Shown one piece after another: positions 33,685 to 42,451 of a DNA stretch of 64,000 nucleotides. Numbering within the stretch: position 1 is the first letter of the stretch; every line of letters begins with the position of its first letter. A program made the position numbers and the translations under genes. The notes beneath the pieces are model-generated. The model was not told the DNA's origin. It did no database searches and saw only the letters and a program-made list of their open reading frames with translations. The stretch spans positions 496,001 to 560,000 of the forward strand of contig CP091735.1 of NCBI GenBank assembly GCA_022010015.1. Reading direction: 5' to 3'. Source of the stretch: Clostridium sp. (GTDB lineage: Bacteria; Bacillota_I; Bacilli_A; Acholeplasmatales; Anaeroplasmataceae).

Positions 33685-34203
33685 TTACCCCAAAATCTCT
33701 TCAACAGTCTTGCCACGACGAGCAGCTACTGTCTCAACAGTTTGTAATTTAGTTAATCCATCAATTGTTGCTCTAATAACATTGATTGGAGTTGCTGATC
33801 CTAAAGACTTAGATAGGATATCAGTGATACCTGCTAATTCTACAACTGCACGAACTGGACCACCAGCAATAACTCCGGTACCAGCACTAGCAGGACGTAG
33901 AACTACTCTACCTGCGCCATATACACCAGTTATTTCATGAGGAATAGTTGAATTAACTGTTGCAACATAGACCATATTTTTCTTTGCATTTTCGATGGCC
34001 TTCTTTATTGCATCTGGTACCTCAGTTGCCTTACCAGTACCAAAGCCTACGTTACCTTTTCTGTCGCCAATTACAACAACAGCTGCAAAACGGAAACGTC
34101 TACCACCCTTAACAACCTTCGTTACACGGTTGATTGTTACAACACGCTCTTCGAATTCTGGTTGTTCTACTTCTTCATTACGTTGATCACGATTATTAGC
34201 CAT
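33685..34203 (-). CDS. rpsE: 30S ribosomal protein S5 (uS5)
   Basis: 172 residues, intact. Begins MANNRDQRNEEVEQPEFEER, an acidic extension before the double-stranded RNA-binding fold VVTINRVTKVVKGGRRFRFA, with GVYGAGRVVLRPASAGTGVI and SLGSATPINVIRATIDGL. Helps set decoding accuracy and helicase activity of the mRNA entry. Confidence 0.98.
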   Translation of the reverse strand: MANNRDQRNEEVEQPEFEERVVTINRVTKVVKGGRRFRFAAVVVIGDRKGNVGFGTGKATEVPDAIKKAIENAKKNMVYVATVNSTIPHEITGVYGAGRVVLRPASAGTGVIAGGPVRAVVELAGITDILSKSLGSATPINVIRATIDGLTKLQTVETVAARRGKTVEEILG

Positions 34204-34219
34204 AGTAATGAGTCCTCCT

Positions 34220-34582
34220 TTAGAATTCTAAGCCGGCTGCACGAGCTGCTTCAGCTAATGCCTTAACACGGCCATGATATAAATAACCACCACGGTCGAA
34301 AACTACGCTCTTTATATTTAAAGCTAAAGCGCGTTTTGCAATTGCATCACCAACAACAGTTGCTGCTTCAACATTGCTTCCGCAAGCGATATTTAATTCT
34401 TTTTCAAGTGATGAAGCACTACATAAAGTAGTTCCATTTTCATCATCAATAATTTGTGCATAAATTTGCTTGTTAGAACGGAAAACATTTAAACGTGGTC
34501 TAGAAGGAGTTCCTATAACAGTTTGACGGATACGTAAATGTCTCTTTTGACGACTAACATTTTTAGATACTTGATTAATCAT
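34220..34582 (-). CDS. rplR: 50S ribosomal protein L18 (uL18)
   Basis: 120 residues, intact: RQKRHLRIRQTVIGTPSRPR, LNVFRSNKQIYAQIIDDENG, VFDRGGYLYHGRVKALAEAA, RAAGLEF. Binds 5S rRNA together with L5 and L25. Confidence 0.98.
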   Translation of the reverse strand: MINQVSKNVSRQKRHLRIRQTVIGTPSRPRLNVFRSNKQIYAQIIDDENGTTLCSASSLEKELNIACGSNVEAATVVGDAIAKRALALNIKSVVFDRGGYLYHGRVKALAEAARAAGLEF

Positions 34583-34602
34583 ATTTTAGTACTCCCTTCC
34601 TA

Positions 34603-35145
34603 CTACTTTTTAGCAGTTTTTCCTTCCTTACGACGTACATGTTCATCGCTATAACGAATACCTTTTCCTAGATAAGGCTCAGGCTTACGTGTCTCACGAA
34701 TCACTGCCGCAAATTGTCCTACTGCTTGTTTATCAGTTCCTGAGATAATTATAATTGTATTTTTAGGTAATTCAACTGTAATTCCAGCAGGAACCTCTAG
34801 CTCAACAGGATGAGAATAACCAGCAGATAATACAAGCTTCTTACCTTGTAAAGCTGCACGGTAACCAACACCCTCGATTTCTAATTGTTTCTTAAATCCT
34901 TCAGATACACCAACAATCATATTATGAAGCACAGCACGAGTAGTACCATGTAACATCTTAGTTTGCTTGTCATCATTAGGACGTTTTACAACACAAGTTG
35001 ATCCCTCAACTTCAATTGTCATTTCGTGATTGAATTTGAAGCTTAGCTCTCCTTTAGGGCCCTTAACTGTTACAAAATTATCTTCTGCAACGTTAACACT
35101 AACACCTGCAGGTATTGCTATATGCTTATTACCAATACGAGACAT
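34603..35145 (-). CDS. rplF: 50S ribosomal protein L6 (uL6)
   Basis: 180 residues, intact: MSRIGNKHIAIPAGVSVNVA, TVKGPKGELSFKFN, IEGVGYRAALQGKKLVLSAG, YSHPVELEVPAGITVELP, and PEPYLGKGIRYSDEHVRRKE. Two repeated folds, located near the sarcin-ricin loop. Confidence 0.98.
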   Translation of the reverse strand: MSRIGNKHIAIPAGVSVNVAEDNFVTVKGPKGELSFKFNHEMTIEVEGSTCVVKRPNDDKQTKMLHGTTRAVLHNMIVGVSEGFKKQLEIEGVGYRAALQGKKLVLSAGYSHPVELEVPAGITVELPKNTIIIISGTDKQAVGQFAAVIRETRKPEPYLGKGIRYSDEHVRRKEGKTAKK

Positions 35146-35173
35146 TTAAAACACCTCCTGTAAATTTTATAAA

Positions 35174-35563
35174 TTACCAAATGTATGCTAATACTTCTCC
35201 ACCAATGTTTAACTTACGAGCTGCTTTATCAGTCATAACACCTTGGGAAGTAGAGATAACAGCTATTCCTAAACCATTTAAAACCTTAGGAAGCTTCTCT
35301 GCATTTGCATAAACTCTTAAACCAGGCTTACTTACTCTCTTTAAGCCTTTGATAACAGCTTCATTATTAGCTGTATATTTTAAAACGATCTTAGTAACGC
35401 TCTTTAAATCAGCGCTAACAGTATAATCAACGATGAATCCTTCATTCTTTAAAACCTCAAGAATAGCAGTTTTTAAAGAAGATGTAGGAAGTTCAACTGT
35501 TTCATGATGCATCTTGCTAGCATTTCTAATGCGAGTTAGCATATCTGCAATTGGATCTGTCAT
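35174..35563 (-). CDS. rpsH: 30S ribosomal protein S8 (uS8)
   Basis: 129 residues, intact: MTDPIADMLTRIRNASKMHH, RVSKPGLRVYANAEKLPKVL, GIAVISTSQGVMTDKAARK, GGEVLAYIW. Central-domain 16S binder and translational repressor of the spc operon in E. coli; whether that applies here is unknown. Confidence 0.98.
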   Translation of the reverse strand: MTDPIADMLTRIRNASKMHHETVELPTSSLKTAILEVLKNEGFIVDYTVSADLKSVTKIVLKYTANNEAVIKGLKRVSKPGLRVYANAEKLPKVLNGLGIAVISTSQGVMTDKAARKLNIGGEVLAYIW

Positions 35564-35602
35564 ATGTTTCTTCCTCCTTCCATTACTTGGAAAAAAATTT
35601 TA

Positions 35603-35788
35603 TTACCAGCTAGCTTTTTTAACGCCTGGAATTTGTCCCTTATAAGCTAAATCACGGAAACAAAGACGGCATAACTTAAACTTAGCCATTACAGCATGTG
35701 GACGACCACAACGCTCACAACGTGTATATTCACGTGAGCTATATTTTTGCTTTCTATGATTTTTAACAATCATTGATGTTTTTGCCAT
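35603..35788 (-). CDS. rpsZ: 30S ribosomal protein S14, zinc type (uS14)
   Basis: 61 residues: MAKTSMIVKNHRKQKYSSRE, CERCGRPHAVMAKFKLCRLC, AYKGQIPGVKKASW. The two CxxC pairs mark the short zinc-binding form typical of Gram-positive bacteria. Confidence 0.98.
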   Translation of the reverse strand: MAKTSMIVKNHRKQKYSSREYTRCERCGRPHAVMAKFKLCRLCFRDLAYKGQIPGVKKASW

Positions 35789-35803
35789 AGTTCGATTTCC
35801 TTT

Positions 35804-36343
35804 CTACTTTCTAAAAGGCATACCCATTAATTGTAATAAGGCACGTCCCTCTTCATCACTTTGAGCAGTTGTAACAATAACGATATCCATACCGCGAACC
35901 TTTTTAACCTTATCAAAGTTAATTTCAGGGAAAATTAATTGTTCCTTAATACCCAAAGTATAGTTACCACGGCCATCAAGTGCAGTATTAACACCATGGA
36001 AATCACGTACACGAGGTAGGGCAACTGATACAAGCTTATCGAAGAATTCATACATATGCTCTCCTCTTAAAGTAACCTTGCATCCAATAGGCATACCTTC
36101 ACGTAATTTGAAGTTTGCAATTGATTTCTTAGCTCTAGTAACTACTGGCTTTTGGCCTGCAATTAATGTTAATTCTTCAATAGCATCATCTAAAACCTTA
36201 GAGTTTGCAACAGCATCTCCACATCCCATATTGATAACGATCTTATCTAATCTAGGAAGTTGCATTGAAGAAGAATAATTGAATTTCTTTTTGTAATTCT
36301 GCCTTTACAGAAGTTTGATATTTTTTTCTTGTAAACGATTCAT
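35804..36343 (-). CDS. rplE: 50S ribosomal protein L5 (uL5), frameshifted N-terminus
   Basis: Start ATG 36343: MNRLQEKYQTSVKAELQKK after repairing breaks near 36325 and 36285, then the unbroken MQLPRLDKIVINMGCGDAVA, VVTRAKKSIANFKLREGMPI, GCKVTLRGEHMYEFFDKL, LPRVRDFHGV and MDIVIVTTAQSDEEGRALL. About 180 residues. Binds 5S rRNA in the central protuberance. Confidence 0.96.
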
Positions 36344-36366
36344 TTTTTTATCTCCTCTTCCGTAAA

Positions 36367-36723
36367 TTATTTAAATTCATAGTTAGATTTCTTAGAAACT
36401 CTAACCTTACTAGTTTTTTTCCATCTTTACCAGTAACAACCTTAACACTAACACGTGTAGGTTGGTTCTTAGTTGGGTCTAAAAAGCATAACGTTACTTG
36501 CATCAATTGGAGCCTCAATCTCGATAATGCTTCCAGTTTGATTCATTTGAGTTGGCTTTTGATGCTTTTTAACCTTATTTACGCCCTCAACTAAAACTTT
36601 ATTTGTTTTTGGATAAACAGCAATAATCTTTCCAGTTGTAGGAACCTTATTACCTTTTTTATCAACAGTATACTTATCTTTACCTGCAATAACTACTACA
36701 GTATCTCCAGTTTTTAATTGCAT
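36367..36723 (-). CDS. rplX: 50S ribosomal protein L24 (uL24), one frameshift
   Basis: MQLKTGDTVVVIAGKDKY (KOW motif), GKIIAVYPKTNKVLVEGVNK, KHQKPTQMNQTGSIIEIEAP. A break near 36479 hides the C-terminus DPTKNQPTRVSV, TSKVRVSKKSNYEFK. 119 residues. First protein of 50S assembly; follows rplN by 12 bases. Confidence 0.95.
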
Positions 36724-36735
36724 ATGCGCACCTCC

Positions 36736-37104
36736 TTATAGTACTTCGGGAGCTAAAGAAACAATTTTCATGAAATTCTTATCACGTAATTCTCTAGCTA
36801 CTGGTCCGAAAATACGAGTTCCACGTGGGGTTAAATCGTCACGGATAATTACAGCTGCGTTCTCATCAAACTTAATGTATGAACCATCTGCTCTATGAAC
36901 ACCATATTTAGAACGAACGATAACGGCTTTTACAACGTCACCCTTCTTAACTGTTCCATTTGGAGCAGCATCCTTAACAGAACAAACAACGATATCACCA
37001 ACGTTAGCATATCTATGTAATGCCCCACCTAAAATTTTAATTATTAATAACTCACGTGCTCCACTATTATCAGCAACCGCAAGTCTTGTCTCTTGTTGAA
37101 CCAT
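36736..37104 (-). CDS. rplN: 50S ribosomal protein L14 (uL14)
   Basis: Start chosen at ATG 37104 (MVQQETRLAVADNSGARELL) because AAAGGAGG lies just upstream; an upstream in-frame ATG at 37122 would place that site inside the gene. GDIVVCSVKDAAPNGTVKKG, RSKYGVHRADGSYIKFDENA, TPRGTRIFGPVARELR, then FMKIVSLAPEVL. 122 residues, family standard. Confidence 0.97.
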   Translation of the reverse strand: MVQQETRLAVADNSGARELLIIKILGGALHRYANVGDIVVCSVKDAAPNGTVKKGDVVKAVIVRSKYGVHRADGSYIKFDENAAVIIRDDLTPRGTRIFGPVARELRDKNFMKIVSLAPEVL

Positions 37105-37135
37105 GAGAGTACCTCCTTTCAAGAACTAATAAATA

Positions 37136-37396
37136 TTAAACTGACTCTTTTGTCTTAACCACTTCAACTAAACGATAGCTAACAGTTTTAGCTAGTGGTC
37201 TTGTTTCCATGAATTTTACAACGTCGCCTACTTTAGCAACATTTTGCTCATCATGAACATGAAATTTACTAGATTTCTTAACACGCTTCTTGTATAATCT
37301 ATGTACACCAAAAGTATCAACAGACACAACGATTGTTTTATCCATTTTATCAGAAACTACAGTTCCTGTAAAAGTTTTACGACTATTACGTTCCAT
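37136..37396 (-). CDS. rpsQ: 30S ribosomal protein S17 (uS17)
   Basis: 86 residues, intact OB-fold: RKTFTGTVVSDKMDKTIVVS, HRLYKKRVKKSSKFHVHDE, VGDVVKFMETRPLAKTVSYR, LVEVVKTKESV. Primary 16S 5'-domain binder. Confidence 0.98.
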   Translation of the reverse strand: MERNSRKTFTGTVVSDKMDKTIVVSVDTFGVHRLYKKRVKKSSKFHVHDEQNVAKVGDVVKFMETRPLAKTVSYRLVEVVKTKESV

Positions 37397-37406
37397 GTTG
37401 TCCTCC

Positions 37407-37610
37407 TTATTCTGCTCTCTTTGTAGACATTTCAGTTAAAACTGTCTTTAGTCTAGCGATAGTTTTTCTGATTTCACGCATACGAGCAGGCTTTTCTACA
37501 TTACCAAGAGCAGCTTGAAACTTTAGATTAAATAATTCTTCTTTTAAATCAGCGATTTTTGCATTGATTTGTTCTTCGCTCATTGATCGAATTTCTTTAG
37601 CTTTCATCAT
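37407..37610 (-). CDS. rpmC: 50S ribosomal protein L29 (uL29)
   Basis: 67 residues: KAKEIRSMSEEQINAKIADL, KEELFNLKFQAALGNVEKPA, RMREIRKTIARLKTVLTE. Two-helix protein at the tunnel exit. Its ATG overlaps the rplP stop (ATGA). Confidence 0.97.
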   Translation of the reverse strand: MMKAKEIRSMSEEQINAKIADLKEELFNLKFQAALGNVEKPARMREIRKTIARLKTVLTEMSTKRAE

Positions 37611-38029
37611 TGCTCGTCACCTACTTTTTTAACAATTTTAGTTTTGATTGGTAATTTATGAGAAGCAAGTCTTAAAGCCTCGCGAGCAACCTCTTCAGAT
37701 ACGCCACCAACTTCAAATAAAATCAAATTTTCTTTAACTACAGCAACCCAAGTTTCTGGTGAACCTTTACCAGATCCCATACGTACCTCTAGAGGCTTTT
37801 TAGTCTTAGCTAAGTGTGGGAATACTTTAATCCAAACTTGACCTTCACGGTTCATTTGTCTTGTAATAGCAATACGAGCTGCTTCAATTTGGCGGTTAGT
37901 TAACCAACAACCCTCAAGGGCCTTTAGTCCATATTCACCAAATGCTAATTCAGTACCGCCTTTTGCTAATCTATCCTTATAGTATACACGATGAGGACGA
38001 CGGTATTTCACTCTTTTAGGCATTAACAT
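37607..38029 (-). CDS. rplP: 50S ribosomal protein L16 (uL16)
   Basis: 140 residues, intact: MLMPKRVKYRRPHRVYYKDR, GEYGLKALEGCWLTNRQIEA, ARIAITRQMNREGQVWIKVF, VRMGSGKGSPETWVAVVKEN. Ends in TGA, which supports the standard code. Organises the A-site tRNA region. Confidence 0.98.
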   Translation of the reverse strand: MLMPKRVKYRRPHRVYYKDRLAKGGTELAFGEYGLKALEGCWLTNRQIEAARIAITRQMNREGQVWIKVFPHLAKTKKPLEVRMGSGKGSPETWVAVVKENLILFEVGGVSEEVAREALRLASHKLPIKTKIVKKVGDEQ

Positions 38030-38031
38030 AA

Positions 38032-38793
38032 TTATTTACCTCCTTTAGAGCTTTGGTTGTTTTCTTTCTTGCCTGCTTTATTGAATTTTCCTTCAGGCTT
38101 TCCTTCTGGTCTAGGACGACGTTGAGGACGATCAACAGGACGAACCTTCATTTCAAGGATTTCACCCTTATAAATCCATACCTTAACACCTAACTTACCA
38201 TAAGTTGTATGTGCCTCAGCTACAGCATAGTCGATATCAGCACGAAGAGTTGTTAGAGGAACTTGACCCTCATTATAACCTTCGCTACGAGCCATTTCAG
38301 CTCCACCAAGACGTCCAGAAATTAATGTCTTAGCTCCCTTTGCTCCAGCCTTTAAAGCTCTTTGAATAGCAACCTTTTGAACACGACGGAAAGATGCACG
38401 TGCTTCAAGTTGCTCTGCAATTGATTTTGCAACTAATGTAGCATCAAGTTCAGGTTTCTTGATTTCTACTACATTCATTATAATTTCTCTTTTTAGTAAT
38501 GAAGCTTAATTCTTTAACTACTGCGTTTTTTTAGTTTCAGCTTCACGGCCAATTACAGTACCTGGCTTACCAGTATAAACTGTAACCTTTACCTTATCAT
38601 TCTTTGAACCCTTTAAACGTTCAATAACGATACGAGATAATGCAGCCTTCTTATATACATTTTCAAGATACTCACGGATTTTAATGTCTTCTAATAATAA
38701 ATTAGCAACATTAGCCTTATCAGCATACCAAGCAGCATCCCAATCACGGTTGATACCAACACGTAATCCAACTGGACTAACTTTTTGACCCAT
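38032..38793 (-). CDS. rpsC: 30S ribosomal protein S3 (uS3), frameshifted
   Basis: N-terminal half MGQKVSPVGLRVGINRDWDA, SRIVIERLKGSKNDKVKVTV, YTGKPGTVIGREAETK (KH domain), then a break in a seven-A run at 38527-38533 and the second frame NAVVKELSF, PELDATLVAKSIAEQLEARA, SFRRVQKVAIQRALKAGAKG, YAVAEAHTTYGKLGVKVWIY, with a Lys/Gly/Asn-rich tail. About 253 residues. An essential gene, so the break argues for sequence error. Confidence 0.96.
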
Positions 38794-38804
38794 GGTTTCT
38801 CCTC

Positions 38805-39146
38805 CTACTTACTTTCTTTCTCAGCGACAACTACAGTGATATTACAAGTTCTCTTTGTAATTACATCACCACGACCTTTAGCACGAGGGAACATTCTCTT
38901 CATACGAATTCCATCAGTAACATAGCAAGTCTTTACGTATAAATCGCTTTGATTCATATTATGATTATGCTCTGCATTAGCACATGCAGACTTTAATACT
39001 TTAACTACTGCTTCACAAGCTCTTTTGTTTGTTAAGTTTAAAATTGCGTAAGCTTCATTAACATCCTTGCCGCGAATTGAATCAACAACAAGGCGAGCTT
39101 TACGAGGAGTCATGCGAACAGTATTTGCAATTGCTTTAGCTTCCAT
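38805..39146 (-). CDS. rplV: 50S ribosomal protein L22 (uL22)
   Basis: 113 residues, intact: NTVRMTPRKARLVVDSIRGK, DVNEAYAILNLTNKRACE, SACANAEHNHNM, then the long tunnel loop DGIRMKRMFPRAKGRGDVI. Loop mutations confer macrolide resistance in other species; nothing unusual is seen here. Confidence 0.98.
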   Translation of the reverse strand: MEAKAIANTVRMTPRKARLVVDSIRGKDVNEAYAILNLTNKRACEAVVKVLKSACANAEHNHNMNQSDLYVKTCYVTDGIRMKRMFPRAKGRGDVITKRTCNITVVVAEKESK

Positions 39147-39163
39147 TGTTTATTTTCCTCCTC

Positions 39164-39436
39164 TTACTTCGCTTTCTTATCAGCGTCATGTCCATGATAA
39201 GTTCTAGTTGGAGCGAATTCTCCTAATTTATGACCTACCATGTCTTCTGTTATATATACAGCAACATGCTCACGACCATTATATACTCCTAATGTATGAC
39301 CTACAAATGAAGGGAATATAGTTGATCTACGAGACCATGTTTGAATTACTTTATTTTCACCAGCGGCATTTTGTGCTTCAATTTTCTTTAATAATGATTC
39401 ATCACAAAATGGTCCTTTTTTTACTGAACGAGCCAC
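39164..39436 (-). CDS. rpsS: 30S ribosomal protein S19 (uS19)
   Basis: GTG start at 39436 (ARSVKKGPFCDESLLKKIE) selected because GGAGG sits just before it. TWSRRSTIFPSFVGHTLGVY, NGREHVAVYITEDMVGHKLG, EFAPTRTYHGHDADKKAK. 90 residues; binds 16S in the head beside S13. Confidence 0.97.
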   Translation of the reverse strand: MARSVKKGPFCDESLLKKIEAQNAAGENKVIQTWSRRSTIFPSFVGHTLGVYNGREHVAVYITEDMVGHKLGEFAPTRTYHGHDADKKAK

Positions 39437-39458
39437 AGTGTTTCCTCCTTCCAACTAA

Positions 39459-40292
39459 TTATTTATCGTTTCTTCTACGAACGATTAATTTGCTAGAAGC
39501 CTTCTTACTCTTACGAGTCTTTAAGCCTAAAGCTGGTTTACCCCAAGGTGTAACTGGGTTTGCTCTACCAATAGGAGCCTTACCTTCACCACCACCATGT
39601 GGGTGATCATTAGGGTTCATAACTGAACCACGAACTTCTGGACGTAAGCCCATATGACGAGCACGTCCTGCCTTACCGATACGAACTAATTCATGAGATT
39701 CATTACCAACAACACCAATTGTTGCTTTACAAGTACCTAAAATCTTACGAACTTCGCCGCTTTGTAATCTAACTAAAACGTAATTTTCCTCACGTCCTAG
39801 GATTTGAGCAGATGTACCAGCACTACGAACTAATTGTCCACCCTTGCCAGGATGTAATTCAACATTATGAATTAAGCTACCAACTGGGATTAAACGAATT
39901 GGAAGTGCATTTCCTGTCTTGAAATCATTTGTTTCGCCAGAAATAATTGTTTGACCAACTTCTAATCCTTTAGGTGCTAGAATATATCTCTTTTCACCAT
40001 CAGCATAAACAACTAATGCGATGTTTGCGCTACGATTTGGATCATATTCAATAGTAGTAACCTTAGCAGGAATACCATCCTTATTTCTCTTGAAATCAAT
40101 GATACGATATTTTTGCTTTACTCCGCCACCTTGATGACGAACTGTAATTCTACCTGTGTTATTACGGCCTGCATTCTTATGTAGAGGTGCTAATAATGAT
40201 TTCTCAGGAGTATCAGTTGTAATTTCTTCAAATGTAGAAACACTCATGTTTCTATGTCCATTAGATGTTGGTTTATAATATCTAATTGCCAT
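39459..40292 (-). CDS. rplB: 50S ribosomal protein L2 (uL2)
   Basis: 277 residues, intact: MAIRYYKPTSNGHRNMSVST, GRNNTGRITVRHQGGGVKQK, RIIDFKRNKDGIPAKVTTIE, and the peptidyl-transferase proximal loop GSVMNPNDHPHGGGEGKAPI with its conserved His. Ends SKKASSKLIVRRRNDK. Confidence 0.98.
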   Translation of the reverse strand: MAIRYYKPTSNGHRNMSVSTFEEITTDTPEKSLLAPLHKNAGRNNTGRITVRHQGGGVKQKYRIIDFKRNKDGIPAKVTTIEYDPNRSANIALVVYADGEKRYILAPKGLEVGQTIISGETNDFKTGNALPIRLIPVGSLIHNVELHPGKGGQLVRSAGTSAQILGREENYVLVRLQSGEVRKILGTCKATIGVVGNESHELVRIGKAGRARHMGLRPEVRGSVMNPNDHPHGGGEGKAPIGRANPVTPWGKPALGLKTRKSKKASSKLIVRRRNDK

Positions 40293-40310
40293 CTTATTTT
40301 CCTCCTATAA

Positions 40311-40603
40311 TTAAATTTCGAATGCTTCAATCTTGTTATCCTTAGCAAGCTTGCAAATAGCCTTCTTATAAGCTTGAGTATAGCCTTCATGTTGACCAAC
40401 TCTCTTATGCTTTGGATGAACAGTGATTGTAGATACTGACATAACCTTAACCTTAAAAAAATTGTCTCTACAGCATTTTTTTAATTTCGATTTTATTAGC
40501 ATCTAATGCAACCTTAAATGTATATTTGTTATAATTTTTCCTTTAACTTATTAGTCTTTTCAGTAATGATTGGACCCTTAATAATATCATAAATATTCTT
40601 CAT
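40311..40603 (-). CDS. rplW: 50S ribosomal protein L23 (uL23), frameshifted
   Basis: ATG 40603 overlaps the end of rplD (TAATATG). MKNIYDIIKGPIITEKTNKL, a break at an A run near 40540, NKYTFKVALDANKIEIKNAV, VKVMSVSTITVHPKHKRV, YKKAICKLAKDNKIEAFEI. About 97 residues. It docks SRP and trigger factor at the tunnel exit. Confidence 0.95.
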
Positions 40604-40604
40604 A

Positions 40605-41236
40605 TTACTTCAAAGCCTCCTCATAATACTTTATTGCAGCTTCAGTAACTACAACCTTGTCATAACATAAAATGTCATAAACAGAAGCACTGTTAGCTGT
40701 TAGAACAATAGTTCCAGAAACATTTGCAGATGATAATACTAAATCAGGAGTAAATTCCTCAACAGTACAAACAATTAAAGTCTTTCCCTCTGCATTAATA
40801 TTATTTAAGAATTGAATGAAATTCTTAGTTTTAATCTCTTCAAATTTTACAGAATCAACTGCAATTAATTTACCATTTTTGTACTTTATATGATAAAGCT
40901 GATTTTTAAACCTAATCTCTTTACCTTCTTATTAAGCTTAAATGCATAGCTTCTTGGAGTTGGTCCAAATACGGTACCACCACCACGCCATTGAGGAGCA
41001 CGAATACTACCTTGACGAGCACGTCCTGTACCTTTTTGCTTCCAAGGCTTACGACCTCCACCAGAAATCTCACTACGACCCTTAGTGTCGTGAGTTCCTT
41101 GACGCATAGCAGCTCTTTGAGCATTTACTACATCATAAATAACTTGACGGTTAGGTTCAATTCCGAAGACAGTCTCTTCAAGTACACAATCTTTAACCTT
41201 GTCTCCAGCTTGATTTAATAATGCGATAGTTGGCAT
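40605..41236 (-). CDS. rplD: 50S ribosomal protein L4 (uL4), one frameshift
   Basis: MPTIALLNQAGDKVKDCVLE, QRAAMRQGTHDTKGRSEISG, the tunnel-loop block GTGRARQGSIRAPQWRGGG and FGPTPRSYAFKLNKKVKRLG. A break near 40905 hides the second half: KLIAVDSVKFEEIKTKNF, KTLIVCTVEEFTPDLVLSSA, SVYDILCYDKVVVTEAAIKY. About 210 residues. In E. coli it represses its own operon; not shown here. Confidence 0.96.
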
Positions 41237-41254
41237 AATAAATCTCCTTTCCTA

Positions 41255-41896
41255 CTATAAACTCTTTACAGCTGTCTTGATTACAACAAGTCCCTTTTTA
41301 GGACCTGGAACGTTGCCCTTAACTAGGATAACATTCTTTGTAGCATCAACGGCTGCAATAGTTAAATTTTGTAATGTTACAGTTTCATGTCCCATGTGTC
41401 CTGGCATCTTCTTACCTTTAAGATTACCTTTAATTGCACCCATAGAACCAACTATACGGTGACATGCAGATGTACCGTGGCTCATACGAAGACGAGCATG
41501 ATTGTAGCGTTTAATAGTACCTGCAAATCCTTTACCCTTTGAAGTACCAGTAACATCTACAACATCACCTGCTGCAAATATATCACACTTAATTTCTTGA
41601 CCCACTGTATAAGATACTAACTCATTTCCTTGTGCTTCTGAGAAACGGAATTCTCTTATGAAGCGCTTAGGAGCAGTGTTAGCCTTTGCAACGTGTCCTT
41701 TTTCTGGTTTGTTGCTTAATGATTCTCTTTTATCCATAAAACCAACTTGAACTGCCTCATAACCATCATTTTCAACAGTCTTGTGTTGTAAAACAACGTT
41801 TGGAGTACAATCAACTACAGTTACAGGAATAAGATTACCAGCTGCATCGAAAATTTGAGTCATGCCCAATTTTCTGCCTAAGATTCCCTTAGCCAT
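41255..41896 (-). CDS. rplC: 50S ribosomal protein L3 (uL3)
   Basis: 213 residues, intact: MAKGILGRKLGMTQIFDAAG, GDVVDVTGTSKGKGFAGTIK, RYNHARLRMSHGTSACHRIV, KGKKMPGHMGHETVTLQNL. One of two initiators of 50S assembly. Confidence 0.98.
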   Translation of the reverse strand: MAKGILGRKLGMTQIFDAAGNLIPVTVVDCTPNVVLQHKTVENDGYEAVQVGFMDKRESLSNKPEKGHVAKANTAPKRFIREFRFSEAQGNELVSYTVGQEIKCDIFAAGDVVDVTGTSKGKGFAGTIKRYNHARLRMSHGTSACHRIVGSMGAIKGNLKGKKMPGHMGHETVTLQNLTIAAVDATKNVILVKGNVPGPKKGLVVIKTAVKSL

Positions 41897-41934
41897 TTGA
41901 AATTACCTCTTTCTATAAATTATTATTTTTTTAA

Positions 41935-42243
41935 TTACTTCTTTAATACGATATCTACACCACTAGGTAGATCAACGTGCATTAAAGCGTCAATTGTTTG
42001 TGGAGTTGGATCCACAATTTCGATTAATCTCTTATGAGTTCTACGCTCGAATTGCTCACGAGAATCCTTATTAACGTGAGGTGAACGTAAGATTGTGAAG
42101 ATTTCCTTTTCAGTTGGAAGAGGAATTGGTCCATTCACCTGTGAACCTGTCTTCTTTACACTATCAACAATTTTCTTTGCTGATGCGTCTAATAATCTGT
42201 GATCATAAGACTTTAAACGAATTTTAATTTTTTCTTTTGCCAT
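41935..42243 (-). CDS. rpsJ: 30S ribosomal protein S10 (uS10)
   Basis: 102 residues, intact: KEKIKIRLKSYDHRLLDASA, KKTGSQVNGPIPLPTEKEIF, TILRSPHVNKDSREQFERRT, VDPTPQTIDALMHVDLPSGV. Also the NusE antitermination factor. First gene of the 29-gene ribosomal block, behind a structured leader. Confidence 0.98.
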   Translation of the reverse strand: MAKEKIKIRLKSYDHRLLDASAKKIVDSVKKTGSQVNGPIPLPTEKEIFTILRSPHVNKDSREQFERRTHKRLIEIVDPTPQTIDALMHVDLPSGVDIVLKK

Positions 42244-42383
42244 TTTTATAACTCCTTTCGCCTATAATCTAATGTATAGACTTGCTCCATGGGAATAACC
42301 CAACACACTGTATGACAACGCCTGTCGGTGTGTCAGCAACCTCCCACTTCACAGCCACTTCTCAGTGCCTATGAGACTTGACT
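42244..42383 (-). promoter_or_regulatory. Structured leader of the rpsJ operon
   Basis: About 140 bases between promoter and rpsJ. The transcript reads GTGGGAGGTTGCTGACACAC then CGACAGGCGTTGTCATACAG and TGTGTTGGGTTATTCCCATG. ACACAC and GTGTGT can close a hairpin, and the GC content is far above the local average, so the RNA itself is conserved or functional. It is a good candidate for a ribosomal-protein leader; which protein binds cannot be told from the sequence. Confidence 0.6.
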
Positions 42384-42412
42384 ATTTTACCATATATTAA
42401 TAACAAATGCAA
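42384..42412 (-). promoter_or_regulatory. Promoter of the ribosomal protein block
   Basis: Minus strand TTGCAT (42412-42407), 17-base spacer, TAAAAT (42389-42384). Confidence 0.75.
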
Positions 42413-42451
42413 CACATTTTTTTAACTTTTTTTCAAAAAGGTGGTTTTTTT

